A DNA stretch of 64,000 nt from Streptomyces phaeochromogenes (GCF_001418655.1 NZ_LIQZ01000161.1:1-64000); one strand, 5' to 3'. Numbered from the stretch's first letter, positions 32,878 through 41,416 are shown. Notes: generated by a model from the sequence alone, not told the origin. Translations and numbers: made by a program.

Positions 32878-34387
32878 GGTGGCTCCCGGCGGGTTCGGCC
32901 GCGATGGCCCGCATCAGCGCGTCCTCGGTGACGGCGTCGCCGGTCAACTCGTCCACCACCGCCCCGTCCTTGAGTACGAGGATCCGGTCGCTGCCCTCGA
33001 TCAACTCCTCGGTGTCGGAGGAGATCAGCAGCACGGCGAGTCCGTCGTCGGCGAGTTCGTCGATGAGTGCCTGTACCTCCGCCTTGGCGCCGACGTCGAT
33101 CCCGCGGGTCGGCTCGTCCAGCAGCAGCACCTTCGGGTGCAGGGCGAGCCAGCGGGCCAGCAGCACCTTCTGCTGGTTGCCGCCGGAGAGTTCGCCCACC
33201 TTCTGGTGCGGGCCGGACGACTTGATGCGCAGCCGCTTCACGAAGGTGTCGACGATCCGGTCGATACGGGCGTCGTCCACCAGGCCGAACCGCGAGAGCG
33301 AGGGCAGGGCGGCCAGCGCGATGTTCTCCCGTACCGAAAGACCGGGGACGATGCCCTCGGCCTTGCGGTCCTCCGGCAGCAGGCTGATGCCGGCGCGGAT
33401 CGCGGCCGGTGTCGAGCCGGTGCGCACGGGGGCGCCGCCGACCGAGACCCGGCCCGAGTCGGTCGGCAGCGCCCCGGCGACGGCCCTGGCCGTCTCGCTG
33501 CGGCCGGAGCCGAGCAGCCCGCCCAGGCCCACCACCTCGCCCGGGCGGATGGACAGCGAGACGTCCCGCAACTGGTGACGTACCGTCAATCCTTCGGCGT
33601 GCAGCATGGGTTCGGCCGACGCGTGGTGGGAGCCGGTGAACTTGGTCAGGCCCTCGCTGCGGACCTCGCCGATCTCCCGGCCCAGCATGAGCGAGACCAG
33701 ACGCAGCCGGTCGAGGTCGGCGAGGCGGCCGGTGTGCACCACGCGGCCGTCGCGCAGCACGGTGACCGAGTCGCAGATCTCGTACAGCTCGTCCATGCGG
33801 TGGCTGACGTAGACCACGGCGATACCGCGCTCGCGCAGCATGCGGATCACGTCGAACAGGGTGCGCACCTCGCGCGGTTCGAGCGAGGAGGTGGGCTCGT
33901 CCATGATCACCACACGTGCGTCGATGGCGACGGCCCGGGCGAGGGCCACCATCTGCTGGGCGCCGACGCCGAGTTCGCGCAGCGGGCGGCGCACGTCGAC
34001 GCGGATGCCCAGGCCGCGCAGTGCCTCGTCCGCCTCCCGGTGCATGCGCCGGAAGTCGATCAGGCCGAGCCGGCCGCGGGGTTCGCGGCCGAGGAGGAGG
34101 TTGCGCGCCACGCTCATCAGCGGGACGAGGTTGACCTCCTGGTAGATGGTCGAGATGCCTGCCTGCTGGGCTTGCAGGGGTGTGGTGAAGCGGACCGGCG
34201 TGCCGTCGTGGACGACCTCGCCCGCGTCCGGCAGGTAGACGCCGGTGAGTACTTTGATCAGGGTCGACTTGCCCGCGCCGTTCTCGCCGACGAGGGCGTG
34301 GACCTCCCCGGCGCGGGCGGTGAAGTCCACGTCGGACAACGCCTTCACGCCGGGGAAGACCTTGGACACGCCGGTGACAGCGAGCAT
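32870..34387 (-). CDS. Sugar ABC transporter double ATPase (YtfR/RbsA-like)
   Basis: The 505-residue protein contains two nucleotide-binding domains. The first (1-240) has Walker A GENGAGKST, signature-like LGVGAQQMVALARA and Walker B VVIMDEPTSS. The second (250-495) has a degenerate Walker A (GGLLGSGRSE), an intact signature ELSGGNQQKVLLARWLAL and Walker B VLLLDEPTRGID. The asymmetry is normal for the RbsA/MglA class. It energises import through the two downstream permeases. The gap to the binding-protein gene is one base. Confidence 0.95.
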   Translation of the reverse strand: MLAVTGVSKVFPGVKALSDVDFTARAGEVHALVGENGAGKSTLIKVLTGVYLPDAGEVVHDGTPVRFTTPLQAQQAGISTIYQEVNLVPLMSVARNLLLGREPRGRLGLIDFRRMHREADEALRGLGIRVDVRRPLRELGVGAQQMVALARAVAIDARVVIMDEPTSSLEPREVRTLFDVIRMLRERGIAVVYVSHRMDELYEICDSVTVLRDGRVVHTGRLADLDRLRLVSLMLGREIGEVRSEGLTKFTGSHHASAEPMLHAEGLTVRHQLRDVSLSIRPGEVVGLGGLLGSGRSETARAVAGALPTDSGRVSVGGAPVRTGSTPAAIRAGISLLPEDRKAEGIVPGLSVRENIALAALPSLSRFGLVDDARIDRIVDTFVKRLRIKSSGPHQKVGELSGGNQQKVLLARWLALHPKVLLLDEPTRGIDVGAKAEVQALIDELADDGLAVLLISSDTEELIEGSDRILVLKDGAVVDELTGDAVTEDALMRAIAAEPAGSHHD

Positions 34388-34388
34388 C

Positions 34389-35486
34389 TCAGTACGCCTT
34401 GTCGAGGTCCGACTGGGCGTTGGCCTCGGTGTACGCGCTGTCCTTGATAACGATGTCTTGAGCCACCTCGGAGCCCTTGGTGAAGGTGTCCAGGGTCTGG
34501 AAGGCGAGCGGCCCGAAGCGCGGGTTGGACTCGATGACGCCGCTGATCCAGCCGTCCACGATGCCCTGCACGGCGTTGCGGGTGCCGTCGATGGTCACGA
34601 TCTTCACGGCGCCCGCCTTCTTGCCCGCACCCTTGAGGGCGTTGACGGCACCGAGGCCCATCTCGTCGTTCTCGGCGTAGATGCCCTTGATCCCGGGCTT
34701 GGACTGGATGAGGTTCTCGGTGACCGACTGGCCCTTCTCGCGGGCGAATTCGCCGGTCTGCTGGAACACCACCTTGAGACCGGGCGCCTTGGCCTTGATC
34801 TGGTCGACGAAGCCCTTGGTGCGTTCCGTCGTGACGTTGTTGCCCGCCGAACCGAGCAGGATGGCGATGTCGCCCTTGCCCCCGGTGGCTTCGATCATCT
34901 CGTCGGCGGCTCGCTTGCCCTGCTCCACGAAGTCGGAGCCGATGAAGCTCACATAGTCCTTGCAGGCGGTGGCGTTGATCTTGCGGTCCACCGTGACGAT
35001 CGGGATGTGCTTGGCTGCCGCCGTGCGCAGCACGGGTTCCCAGCCGTCCGAGTTGAGCGGCGCGATGACGAGCAGGTCGGCGCCCTTGGCGATGAGGTCC
35101 TGGACGTCGCTGATCTGCTTGGAGAACTGCGACTGGGCATTGGCGGTGAGGAGCTTGACGCCCCGCTTCTTCGCCTCCGCCTCGATGGAGGCCGTCTCCG
35201 CGATGCGGAAGGGATTGGCCTCCTTCTCGGACTGGGAGAAACCGACGGTGGCGCTCTTGAGGTCGAGCTTCTCGCCCCCGTACGCGTCGATGGTGCAGGT
35301 GGGCCCGGATCCGGCGCTGGGCGAGGCGACCTGCTGGCCGGAGTCACCCTGCTGGGGTGCGGCCTTGTCGCTGTCGGAGGAGTCCTCGGACTTGGTGCAT
35401 CCGGTGGTCAGGACCAGGCTTGTCAGGAGGCCGGTGGCGAGGAGGGTTCGAGCGGAGGTACGACGAAGAAGTGCGGTGTGCTTCAT
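34389..35486 (-). CDS. Sugar-binding lipoprotein of the ABC importer (YtfQ-like)
   Basis: The 365-residue protein is a type I periplasmic-binding-fold lipoprotein: signal peptide with lipobox LTTGC (Cys about 30), a Ser/Asp/Gln-rich tether to about 65, then the mature fold. Segments VGFSQSEKEANPFRIAETAS, LLVIAPLNSDGWEPVLRTAA, GDIAILLGSAG and GIYAENDEMGLGAVNAL match the E. coli galactofuranose-binding YtfQ more closely than ribose- or xylose-binding relatives, as far as memory allows. It captures the sugar at the membrane surface. As the first gene of the operon it follows the operator-bearing promoter region at 35487-35651. Confidence 0.9.
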   Translation of the reverse strand: MKHTALLRRTSARTLLATGLLTSLVLTTGCTKSEDSSDSDKAAPQQGDSGQQVASPSAGSGPTCTIDAYGGEKLDLKSATVGFSQSEKEANPFRIAETASIEAEAKKRGVKLLTANAQSQFSKQISDVQDLIAKGADLLVIAPLNSDGWEPVLRTAAAKHIPIVTVDRKINATACKDYVSFIGSDFVEQGKRAADEMIEATGGKGDIAILLGSAGNNVTTERTKGFVDQIKAKAPGLKVVFQQTGEFAREKGQSVTENLIQSKPGIKGIYAENDEMGLGAVNALKGAGKKAGAVKIVTIDGTRNAVQGIVDGWISGVIESNPRFGPLAFQTLDTFTKGSEVAQDIVIKDSAYTEANAQSDLDKAY

Positions 35487-35583
35487 GGGAGTTCCCCAAA
35501 CGGCGCGGCCCCGGCGCTGAGAGCGCTCCCGGGGAGTTCGGCACTTGCGGTCAACATGGCGTGCACGTCGTTCAGGGGAGTTT

Positions 35584-35610
35584 TTTACATCGTTGGAAGG
35601 AGGCTGTAAA
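35584..35610 (-). promoter_or_regulatory. Promoter and LacI-type operator of the sugar ABC operon
   Basis: On the minus strand TTTACA (35610-35605) and an A/T-rich TGTAAAA element (35589-35583) have promoter-like spacing, and between them lies CTTCCAACGATGTA (35599-35586). That motif recurs with one change in the lacI/GH2 intergenic region at 36763-36776. A repressor there would sit on the core promoter. Confidence 0.65.
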
Positions 35611-35651
35611 CCCTTCCGTCCGAAATCTCGGCCAGTTGGTCCGGACCGTGA

Positions 35652-36665
35652 TCAGCGTCGCCCGAGGGTGCTCTCCCGCTCCACCAGCCGGTATTCCGCG
35701 GTCAGTTCACGTCCTCCGGGATCCTGACGGCCGGACAGACTGCGCAGCAGTGAGCCCATCGCGAGGCGGGCGATGGCCTGCTTGTCCGGCGCGATCGTGG
35801 TCAGCGAGACGGCTCCGAAACGACTCTCGGCGATGTCGTCGAAACCCACCACGGCGACGTCCCACGGCACCCTGAGCCCACGCTCGTGCAGCACCCGCAT
35901 AGCGCCGATCGCGATGAGGTCGTTGTAGGCGAAGACCGCGTCGGGCCGGATGCCCGAGTCCAGCAGCCGCGCCATGGCCCGGGCCCCGTCGTCCCGGTCC
36001 CAGCCGTCGACGGGCACGACCATGTCGTCCGTGGTCGGCAGGCCCGCCGCCGTCAACTCCGCCCGCCAGCCGTCGAGTCGCAGATGGGCGGGGCGGTTCG
36101 CGGAGTCGGTGCGGGCACCGAGGTAGGCGATCCGGGTCCGGCCGCGCCCGAGCAGATGGCGCACCGCCTCTCGCGAGGCGGCCACGTTGTCGATCGCGAT
36201 GTGGTCGAACGGCAGGTCGTACTCGCGCTCGCCGAGCAGCACCAGCGGCACGTCGTCGGCCCGGCCGTGCAGGTCCTCGGCCTCCAGTTCCAGCGGGCTC
36301 AGGATCAGCCCGTCGATCACCCGGGCCCGGAAACCCTGGCTGACCAGCAGCTCCTGCTCACGGTCGCCGCGCGTGTGGTCGAGCAGGACCGTGAACTCGT
36401 GCTGGGCCGCCGCGTCGATCACCGCGCCGGCGAGCTCGGCGAAGTAGGGATTTCCGAGCTCGGGAACGGCGAGCGCGATGATGCCCGTACGGCCCTTGCG
36501 CAGATGGCGCGCGGTGAGGTTCGGGCGGTAGCCGAGCTCGTCGATCGCCTCCTGCACCTTGGCACGCATCGCCGGTGTGACGTGCGGATAGTTGTTCACG
36601 ACGTTGGAAACGGTCTTGATCGAGACGCCGGCCCGCTCGGCCACGTCCTTCAGGCTGACCCGCAA
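35652..36665 (-). CDS. LacI-family transcriptional regulator of the sugar locus
   Basis: I start this 337-residue protein at TTG 36665 (LRVSLKDVAERAGVS), with GAGGAG five bases upstream. No ATG or GTG lies suitably close to the domain, and further upstream the frame is not protein-like. The helix-turn-helix and hinge are SLKDVAERAGVSIKTVSNVV and a YRPNLTARHLRKGRTG segment. The ligand domain (60-330) is of the ribose-binding type. It lies between the ABC operon and the divergent GH2 gene. The shared operator motif at both promoters suggests it represses both and itself until an imported sugar binds. Confidence 0.9.
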   Translation of the reverse strand: MRVSLKDVAERAGVSIKTVSNVVNNYPHVTPAMRAKVQEAIDELGYRPNLTARHLRKGRTGIIALAVPELGNPYFAELAGAVIDAAAQHEFTVLLDHTRGDREQELLVSQGFRARVIDGLILSPLELEAEDLHGRADDVPLVLLGEREYDLPFDHIAIDNVAASREAVRHLLGRGRTRIAYLGARTDSANRPAHLRLDGWRAELTAAGLPTTDDMVVPVDGWDRDDGARAMARLLDSGIRPDAVFAYNDLIAIGAMRVLHERGLRVPWDVAVVGFDDIAESRFGAVSLTTIAPDKQAIARLAMGSLLRSLSGRQDPGGRELTAEYRLVERESTLGRR

Positions 36666-36762
36666 GGAATCTCCTCGGCATCGACAGGAGCTCCGCGACC
36701 GGAGCTTTGTCATGGACCTGGACAGCGGCCGAGAGCCCGTGCTCTCATGCCAACTGCCTCTG

Positions 36763-36776
36763 CTTCCAACGTTGTA
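36763..36776 (+). promoter_or_regulatory. LacI-type operator in the lacI/GH2 intergenic region
   Basis: CTTCCAACGTTGTA, with CAACGTTG as palindromic core (36767-36774), matches 13 of 14 positions of the motif in the ABC promoter (35586-35599, opposite strand). It is 47 bp before the GH2 start and about 100 bp before the TTG start of the regulator, so it can serve both. Confidence 0.65.
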
Positions 36777-36823
36777 CAGACTGAAGCACCGAGCCGCCAC
36801 CCTTCCTCAACCAAGGAGGATTC

Positions 36824-39424
36824 GTGCGCATCAGACCGTTCACACACAGCCTCGCCCTGCTCGTCGCAGCAGTGCTGGGTGCCGCGGGACTGGCCGCAGC
36901 ACCTGCCGCGACGGCCGCGGAGGATCCCGAGATCCACGGCCTCAAGGGTGAGTACTACACCCAGTCCGCCCCCGGCGCCTTCGACTTCCACGAACTCAAA
37001 GCCACCGGATTCGACCCGCAACTCGACTTCGACAACCTGGAGCCCCGTCTCCGTTCGGCCACCGGCCGGTCGGACGACGTCTCCGTCCGCTGGACCGGCC
37101 GGATCGTGCCGGAGAAAACCGGCCCCACCACCTTCTCGATCATCGGCGACAACGGCTTCCGTCTCTGGGTGGACGGGAAAATCGCCATCGACCACTGGGT
37201 CGACGACTGGGACCGCGAACAGACCGGCGCCCCGGTGGAGTTGACCGCCGGCAAGGCCTACGACATCAAGATCGAGTACTTCGAGCACTACGGAGGCTCC
37301 AACCTCCACGTGCGCTGGACACCGCCCGGCGGTACCAAGACCGCCATCCCGCAGTCGGCCTTCCTGCTGCCCGCGGGCTACGACTACAACGGCGCCATCG
37401 CCGCCACGGTCCTCAAGGACGGCCGCACCCTGCGGCTCGACTTCGCCCAGACACTCGCGGCCGCACCGGCCGGTCTCACCGAGCACCTGGACGCCGTGAT
37501 CGGAGGCGCCACCTGGCCGCTCGGCCGGGCACGACTGGATCCGGCCAACCCCAGGTCGCTGCTGGTCACGCTCAAGGAACCCGTGGTCGGCAACAAGACC
37601 GGTACCGCGCGCGGCGCCGCCGATGTGCGCTACGACGGGTCGGGTGGCCTCTCCGGCAAGGACGGCAACGTTGTCAAGGCCTTCTGGAGCAGCGGCGCCA
37701 ACAAATCCACCTACCAGCTGAGCACCCCGTGGGGCGAGAAGGTCACCCCGGCCAACGCCCACCGCGAGTACCCCAGGCCGCAGCTCACCCGCAGCGACTG
37801 GAAGAACCTCAACGGCAGCTGGCAGTTCGCCGCCGCGAAGGCGGGCGAACAGCCCCCGGTGGGCCGGAAACTCGCCGAGAAGATCCTCGTCCCGTACCCC
37901 GTCGAGTCCCAGCTGTCGGGCATCGAACGCCACGAGGACCGGATGTGGTACCGGCGCACCTTCACCGTCCCGTCCGACTGGAAGATCGGCTCCGCCAAGC
38001 GCCTGCAGCTCAACTTCGGCGCGGTCGACTGGCGTTCCGAGGTCTACGTCAACGGCACCAAGGTCGCCGAACACAAGGGCGGCTACGACAAGTTCAGCGC
38101 CGACGTCACCGACGCCCTCAAGCCCGGCCGCACCCAGGAGCTGATCGTCGGCGTCTACGACCCGACCGACGCCGCGAACGGCGAGAACCCGCCCATCGGC
38201 AAGCAGCGCCTCGACCCCAGTGGCATTTGGTACACCCCGTCCTCCGGTATCTGGCAGACCGTGTGGATGGAGCCCGTCGCCACCGACCACGTCGACTCGC
38301 TGAAGCTCACCCCGGATGCCGGTGCGGGCACCCTCACCGTCGAGCCGCAGGGCGTACGCCCCGGACTCGCCGTCACCGCGACCGCGTACGACGGCAAGCG
38401 GAAGGTCGCCACCGTCAGCGGACGCACCGGGAGCCCACTCACCCTGAAGATCAAGAATCCCCGGCTGTGGTCGCCCGACGACCCGTTCCTGTACGACCTG
38501 AAGGTCAGCGTCGGCGCCGACCGCGTCAACAGCTACTTCGGCATGCGGTCCATCACCATGGAGAACGTCAACGGAACCCCGCGAACCGTCCTCAACGGCA
38601 AGCCGGTCTTCATGATGGCCACCCTCGACCAGGGCTTCTGGCCGGACGGCCTGCACACCGCCCCCAGCGACAAGGCCCTGGCCTACGACCTGAAGATGCA
38701 CAAGGCGATGGGCTTCAACTCGGTCCGCAAGCACATCAAGGTCGAACCCGACCGCTGGTTCTACTGGGCCGACCGGCTCGGCCTGCTGGTGTGGCAGGAC
38801 ATGCCGGCCATGACGGCGGGCGTCAACCCGTCCACCGCCGCCCGCGCCGAGTACGAACTAGAGATGAAGCAGATGATCGACGAGCACATCAGCAGCCCGT
38901 CCATCGTCATGTGGGTCACCTTCAACGAAGGGTGGGGCCAGTACGACGTGGGCCGCATCGCCACACAGGCCAAGGCCTGGGACCCGACCCGCCTGGTCAA
39001 CAACCAGTCGGGCCTCAACCTCGGAGCCGACGGCGGCACCGGCGACATCATGGACGAGCACGGCTACCCGAGCCCGGCGCTACCACCGCGCCCGGACGGC
39101 AAACGGGCCACGGTCATGGGCGAGTACGGCGGCCTCGGCCTCGCCGTACCCGGACACGCCTGGTCGGTGCAGCAGTCCTACGTCGACGTCGACCCGGCCA
39201 CGTACACCGACGACTACCTCACCAAGCTCGCCGAAGTGCACGCCCTGGCCTGCAAGGGCGGCAACGGCGCGGTCTACACCCAGATCGCGGACGTCGAGGG
39301 CGAGCTCAACGGGCTGATCACCTACGACCGCAAGGTCGTCAAGCCCGATGTGCCACGGGTCAAGGCGGCCCACGAGGCACTGATCAACGACGTGTCGCGG
39401 CCGACTCCCGCCGGCTGCGCCTGA
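36824..39424 (+). CDS. Secreted PA14-GH2 glycoside hydrolase
   Basis: The 866-residue protein starts at GTG 36824 behind AAGGAGG. A Sec signal peptide (to about residue 33) is followed by a PA14 carbohydrate-binding domain (about 40-190; LKGEYYTQSAPGAFDF, YDIKIEYFEHYGG) and a linker. A GH2 module then has its N-terminal jelly roll (LNGSWQFAAAK, MWYRRTFTVPSDW), an Ig-like domain and a TIM barrel with acid/base Glu in VTFNEGWGQYD and nucleophile Glu in VMGEYGGLG. GH2 covers beta-galactosidases, mannosidases and glucuronidases, and Streptomyces GH2 beta-galactofuranosidases have been reported. The neighbouring YtfQ-type importer makes the last option attractive, but the sequence alone does not prove it. 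Confidence 0.9.
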   Translation: MRIRPFTHSLALLVAAVLGAAGLAAAPAATAAEDPEIHGLKGEYYTQSAPGAFDFHELKATGFDPQLDFDNLEPRLRSATGRSDDVSVRWTGRIVPEKTGPTTFSIIGDNGFRLWVDGKIAIDHWVDDWDREQTGAPVELTAGKAYDIKIEYFEHYGGSNLHVRWTPPGGTKTAIPQSAFLLPAGYDYNGAIAATVLKDGRTLRLDFAQTLAAAPAGLTEHLDAVIGGATWPLGRARLDPANPRSLLVTLKEPVVGNKTGTARGAADVRYDGSGGLSGKDGNVVKAFWSSGANKSTYQLSTPWGEKVTPANAHREYPRPQLTRSDWKNLNGSWQFAAAKAGEQPPVGRKLAEKILVPYPVESQLSGIERHEDRMWYRRTFTVPSDWKIGSAKRLQLNFGAVDWRSEVYVNGTKVAEHKGGYDKFSADVTDALKPGRTQELIVGVYDPTDAANGENPPIGKQRLDPSGIWYTPSSGIWQTVWMEPVATDHVDSLKLTPDAGAGTLTVEPQGVRPGLAVTATAYDGKRKVATVSGRTGSPLTLKIKNPRLWSPDDPFLYDLKVSVGADRVNSYFGMRSITMENVNGTPRTVLNGKPVFMMATLDQGFWPDGLHTAPSDKALAYDLKMHKAMGFNSVRKHIKVEPDRWFYWADRLGLLVWQDMPAMTAGVNPSTAARAEYELEMKQMIDEHISSPSIVMWVTFNEGWGQYDVGRIATQAKAWDPTRLVNNQSGLNLGADGGTGDIMDEHGYPSPALPPRPDGKRATVMGEYGGLGLAVPGHAWSVQQSYVDVDPATYTDDYLTKLAEVHALACKGGNGAVYTQIADVEGELNGLITYDRKVVKPDVPRVKAAHEALINDVSRPTPAGCA

Positions 39425-39430
39425 CCCGGA

Positions 39431-39471
39431 CCGCCCGCCGAACGGCTCACCTCCCTCCGTTCGCCGGGCGG
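39431..39471. terminator. Hairpin terminator after GH2 gene
   Basis: A 15-bp stem with one mismatch (39431-39445 with 39457-39471) and an 11-base loop starts seven bases after the GH2 stop. Confidence 0.7.
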
Positions 39472-39917
39472 CTCCGGCCCCACACCGCGGACCTGACCGC
39501 GCTCACCCGCGCCCGCTTTCTGGTCTCATACGAGCATCCGGAATTCAGGCATATGGGATGAATGCCTGCGTGACGGAACAACACGCACTCGCTTCGACGA
39601 CATGGCCCTGCACAGGCCTCCAGCGCGTCCGCAACGCGCTGACCGCCCTCCTGGGCCGCCTCGCCCCGCTCACGCCGGGCGATATCGAACCGTACGACCA
39701 GCTCCACTGCCTCATTGCCGGTGGCGGGTGAGGGAGTCGGCAAGGCGGGCCAAGCGCGGGTCTCCCGCACGCCGGCCGCGGCTGGATCGTTCGGGTTTTC
39801 GGGGATGACGTCGAAGATGTAGCGGCCCAGCAACTGTTCGCGGATGCGTCCGGCGAGGCGCAGGAAGTCGTCCTTGGCGTCGGCGTACACCAGGTCGGGG
39901 GTGAGCAGCGCCCTCAT
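39447..39917 (-). pseudogene. Truncated PAS-domain fragment of a PP2C-type sensor
   Basis: From ATG 39917 the frame begins ALLTPDLVYADAKDDFLRLA and continues GRYIFDVIPENPNDPAAAGV, which is the start of the PAS domain found in Streptomyces PAS-GAF-PP2C phosphatases. After about 55 residues the similarity decays (ATGNEAVELVVRFDIARRER) and the remainder is unrelated, Cys- and Arg-rich sequence overlapping the GH2 terminator. It looks like the remnant of a deleted sensor gene. A GGGAG lies just before the ATG, so a short product could still be made. I rate it as a decayed gene. Confidence 0.5.
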
Positions 39918-40212
39918 CACGCTCCCGTGATTCAGCTCGCGGCACGAGGCGTGATCGTGCGCATCGAATCCCGGATGTGCCCATCCGGGGTGCGATCTCA
40001 GCGGAGCCTGCTGTCGCAGCTGCTGCGACTGGCGTATGCGCAGGTCACGAGATCCATTGCTGACAGAAGCGTGGATTTGGCAATCCACTGCTGACGAACT
40101 CCCTTTGTTGCCAACGAAGTCGGGGATCCTGAACGACACTGGGGCGCCTGATCTCACGGTCGAGCGGCGCCAGCTCACCGAGCGTCCCCGCTCCACGCCC
40201 CAGTTCATTTGT
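39918..40212. repeat. Intergenic region with direct and inverted short repeats
   Basis: In this 295-bp gap ATCCATTGCTGAC (40062-40074 region) recurs as ATCCACTGCTGAC about 22 bp later, and GTGGATT (40071-40077) is mirrored by AATCCAC (40082-40088) around TGGC. It is AT-richer than the surroundings. The function is unknown; no gene is supported here. Confidence 0.4.
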
Positions 40213-40917
40213 TCATTCCTGAGAGGCACTCCCCGTACCCCCGGCTGTCGAGGTCGTTGATTCCGGGGAACCGCCATGCCCCGCAAGCTCGAACTCCACG
40301 TCCACAACGCCCTCGACGGCGCGGACCAAGCGCGCGGCCACGGGGACCAAGGACGTGTCACGGACGTGCCCGCCGAGCTTCACGACTCCGTCCTGGACCT
40401 TTACCCGGACAGTGGATGCCGGGGTGGGGAAGAGGTATGCCACGACCTCCCTGCGGACCTCCTCCGCGATCTCCTCGTCGTCCCGCAGGAACACCTTCAG
40501 CAGGTCGGCGCGGCTGACGATGCCCTCCAGCATGCCCAGGTCGTTGACGACAGGGAGCCGTTTGACCTTGGCACGAGCCATGCTGCGTGCTGCCTGGGCC
40601 AGCGTCGCGTTCGGGTGGGTGGTGAGGGCGGGAGAGGTCATCAGCTCGCCGGCGGTCACCGCGCCGGCCTTGGCGAGGTCGGAGAGACGCCGCAGTTGCG
40701 TATACCGGTCGGGGTCGCTGTCGCGGAACTCCTCCTTGGGCAGCAGGTCGGCCTCGGAGACGACGCCGACGACGAGGCCCTCGCCCTCCACGACGGGCAG
40801 GGCGCTGACCTTCCACTCCGCCATCATCTGCACGATCTCCTTGAAGCGCGCCCCGCGGCCGATGGCGGCGACCGTGTGGGTCATGACGTCGCTCACGATG
40901 TGCGGTGTGCCGTGCAT
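40213..40917 (-). CDS. CBS-pair and BON domain protein
   Basis: The 234-residue protein has two CBS domains (about 8-66: VSDVMTHTVAAIGRGARFKE, VSALPVVEGEGLVVGVVSEADLL; about 88-145: AGELMTSPALTTHPNATLAQ, VKRLPVVNDLGMLEGIVSRADLL), then a BON domain (about 150-215: VRVKVQDGVVKLGGHV) and a Ser/Thr-rich tail. CBS pairs bind adenine nucleotides; BON domains bind membranes or phospholipid. Such hybrids are typical of hypoxia-regulated actinomycete genes (hrp1-like CBS proteins in Mycobacterium). It is 35 bp downstream of the cyclic-nucleotide-fold gene and probably in its operon. Confidence 0.92.
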   Translation of the reverse strand: MHGTPHIVSDVMTHTVAAIGRGARFKEIVQMMAEWKVSALPVVEGEGLVVGVVSEADLLPKEEFRDSDPDRYTQLRRLSDLAKAGAVTAGELMTSPALTTHPNATLAQAARSMARAKVKRLPVVNDLGMLEGIVSRADLLKVFLRDDEEIAEEVRREVVAYLFPTPASTVRVKVQDGVVKLGGHVRDTSLVPVAARLVRAVEGVVDVEFELAGHGGSPESTTSTAGGTGSASQE

Positions 40918-40951
40918 GGTGGCTCCTTGGTCGCCTCGGATTCGAGCGCGG

Positions 40952-41416
40952 TCACAGGGTGCTGCCGCTGCCGTACGGCGCGTACAGGTCCAGCAGCCTT
41001 GTGCGGGCCGACTGCAGCCGGTGCGCGAGGATGTCGCCCACCCACTGGGCGACCGAGTGGCCCAGAGCGTGGTCGTCCTGGCACATGGACCGTACGGCCA
41101 CGGCGTCGAACTCGTAGGCGCGGACCGGGCTCGTCGTCTCGGCGCCCAGATGCCACGCGTGCGGCGCGAACAGCCAGGACCAGCCGACCAGTTCGTCGTG
41201 CCCGATGGTCTCGATCACGGCCGCTCGGCGCCCCGGCACGTGCATGTCGAGAGCCACCGTGCCGGTCCGGATGATCCAGAACCGGTCCGCGCGGGCGCCC
41301 TCTTCGAAAAGGCGGGTCCCCTGCGGGAAAGACACCTCACGGGCGCTGCGCATCAGCCGTTCGCGGTGCTCGGCGGGCAGCGCACGCAGCATGCTGAATG
41401 TGGTGGAAGTGTTCAT
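40952..41416 (-). CDS. Cyclic-nucleotide-binding-fold protein without DNA-binding domain
   Basis: The start is ATG 41416 (154 residues), with AGGAAGAGG upstream. Nearly the whole protein is one Crp-like beta-roll: LRALPAEHRERLMRSAREVSF, GTRLFEEGARADRFWIIRTG and a modified phosphate cassette HDELVGWSWLFAPHAWHLGA. The usual cassette Arg is not where cAMP binding needs it, and the sequence ends after a short helix with no helix-turn-helix. It may bind another ligand or act by protein contact. It is divergent from the universal stress gene at 41858 across a GGGCC-N4-GGCCC box and leads the CBS-BON gene. Confidence 0.85.
   Translation of the reverse strand: MNTSTTFSMLRALPAEHRERLMRSAREVSFPQGTRLFEEGARADRFWIIRTGTVALDMHVPGRRAAVIETIGHDELVGWSWLFAPHAWHLGAETTSPVRAYEFDAVAVRSMCQDDHALGHSVAQWVGDILAHRLQSARTRLLDLYAPYGSGSTL

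Noticed and set aside
36601..36612. A third copy of the TTCCAACG core (minus strand) inside the lacI coding region
   Set aside because: It encodes the conserved VSNVV of the helix-turn-helix, so the codons alone explain it. An intragenic operator is possible but not needed.
36710..38734. Long minus-strand open frame opposite the GH2 gene
   Set aside because: It is an antisense artefact of codon bias; the plus strand has signal peptide, PA14 and GH2 motifs.
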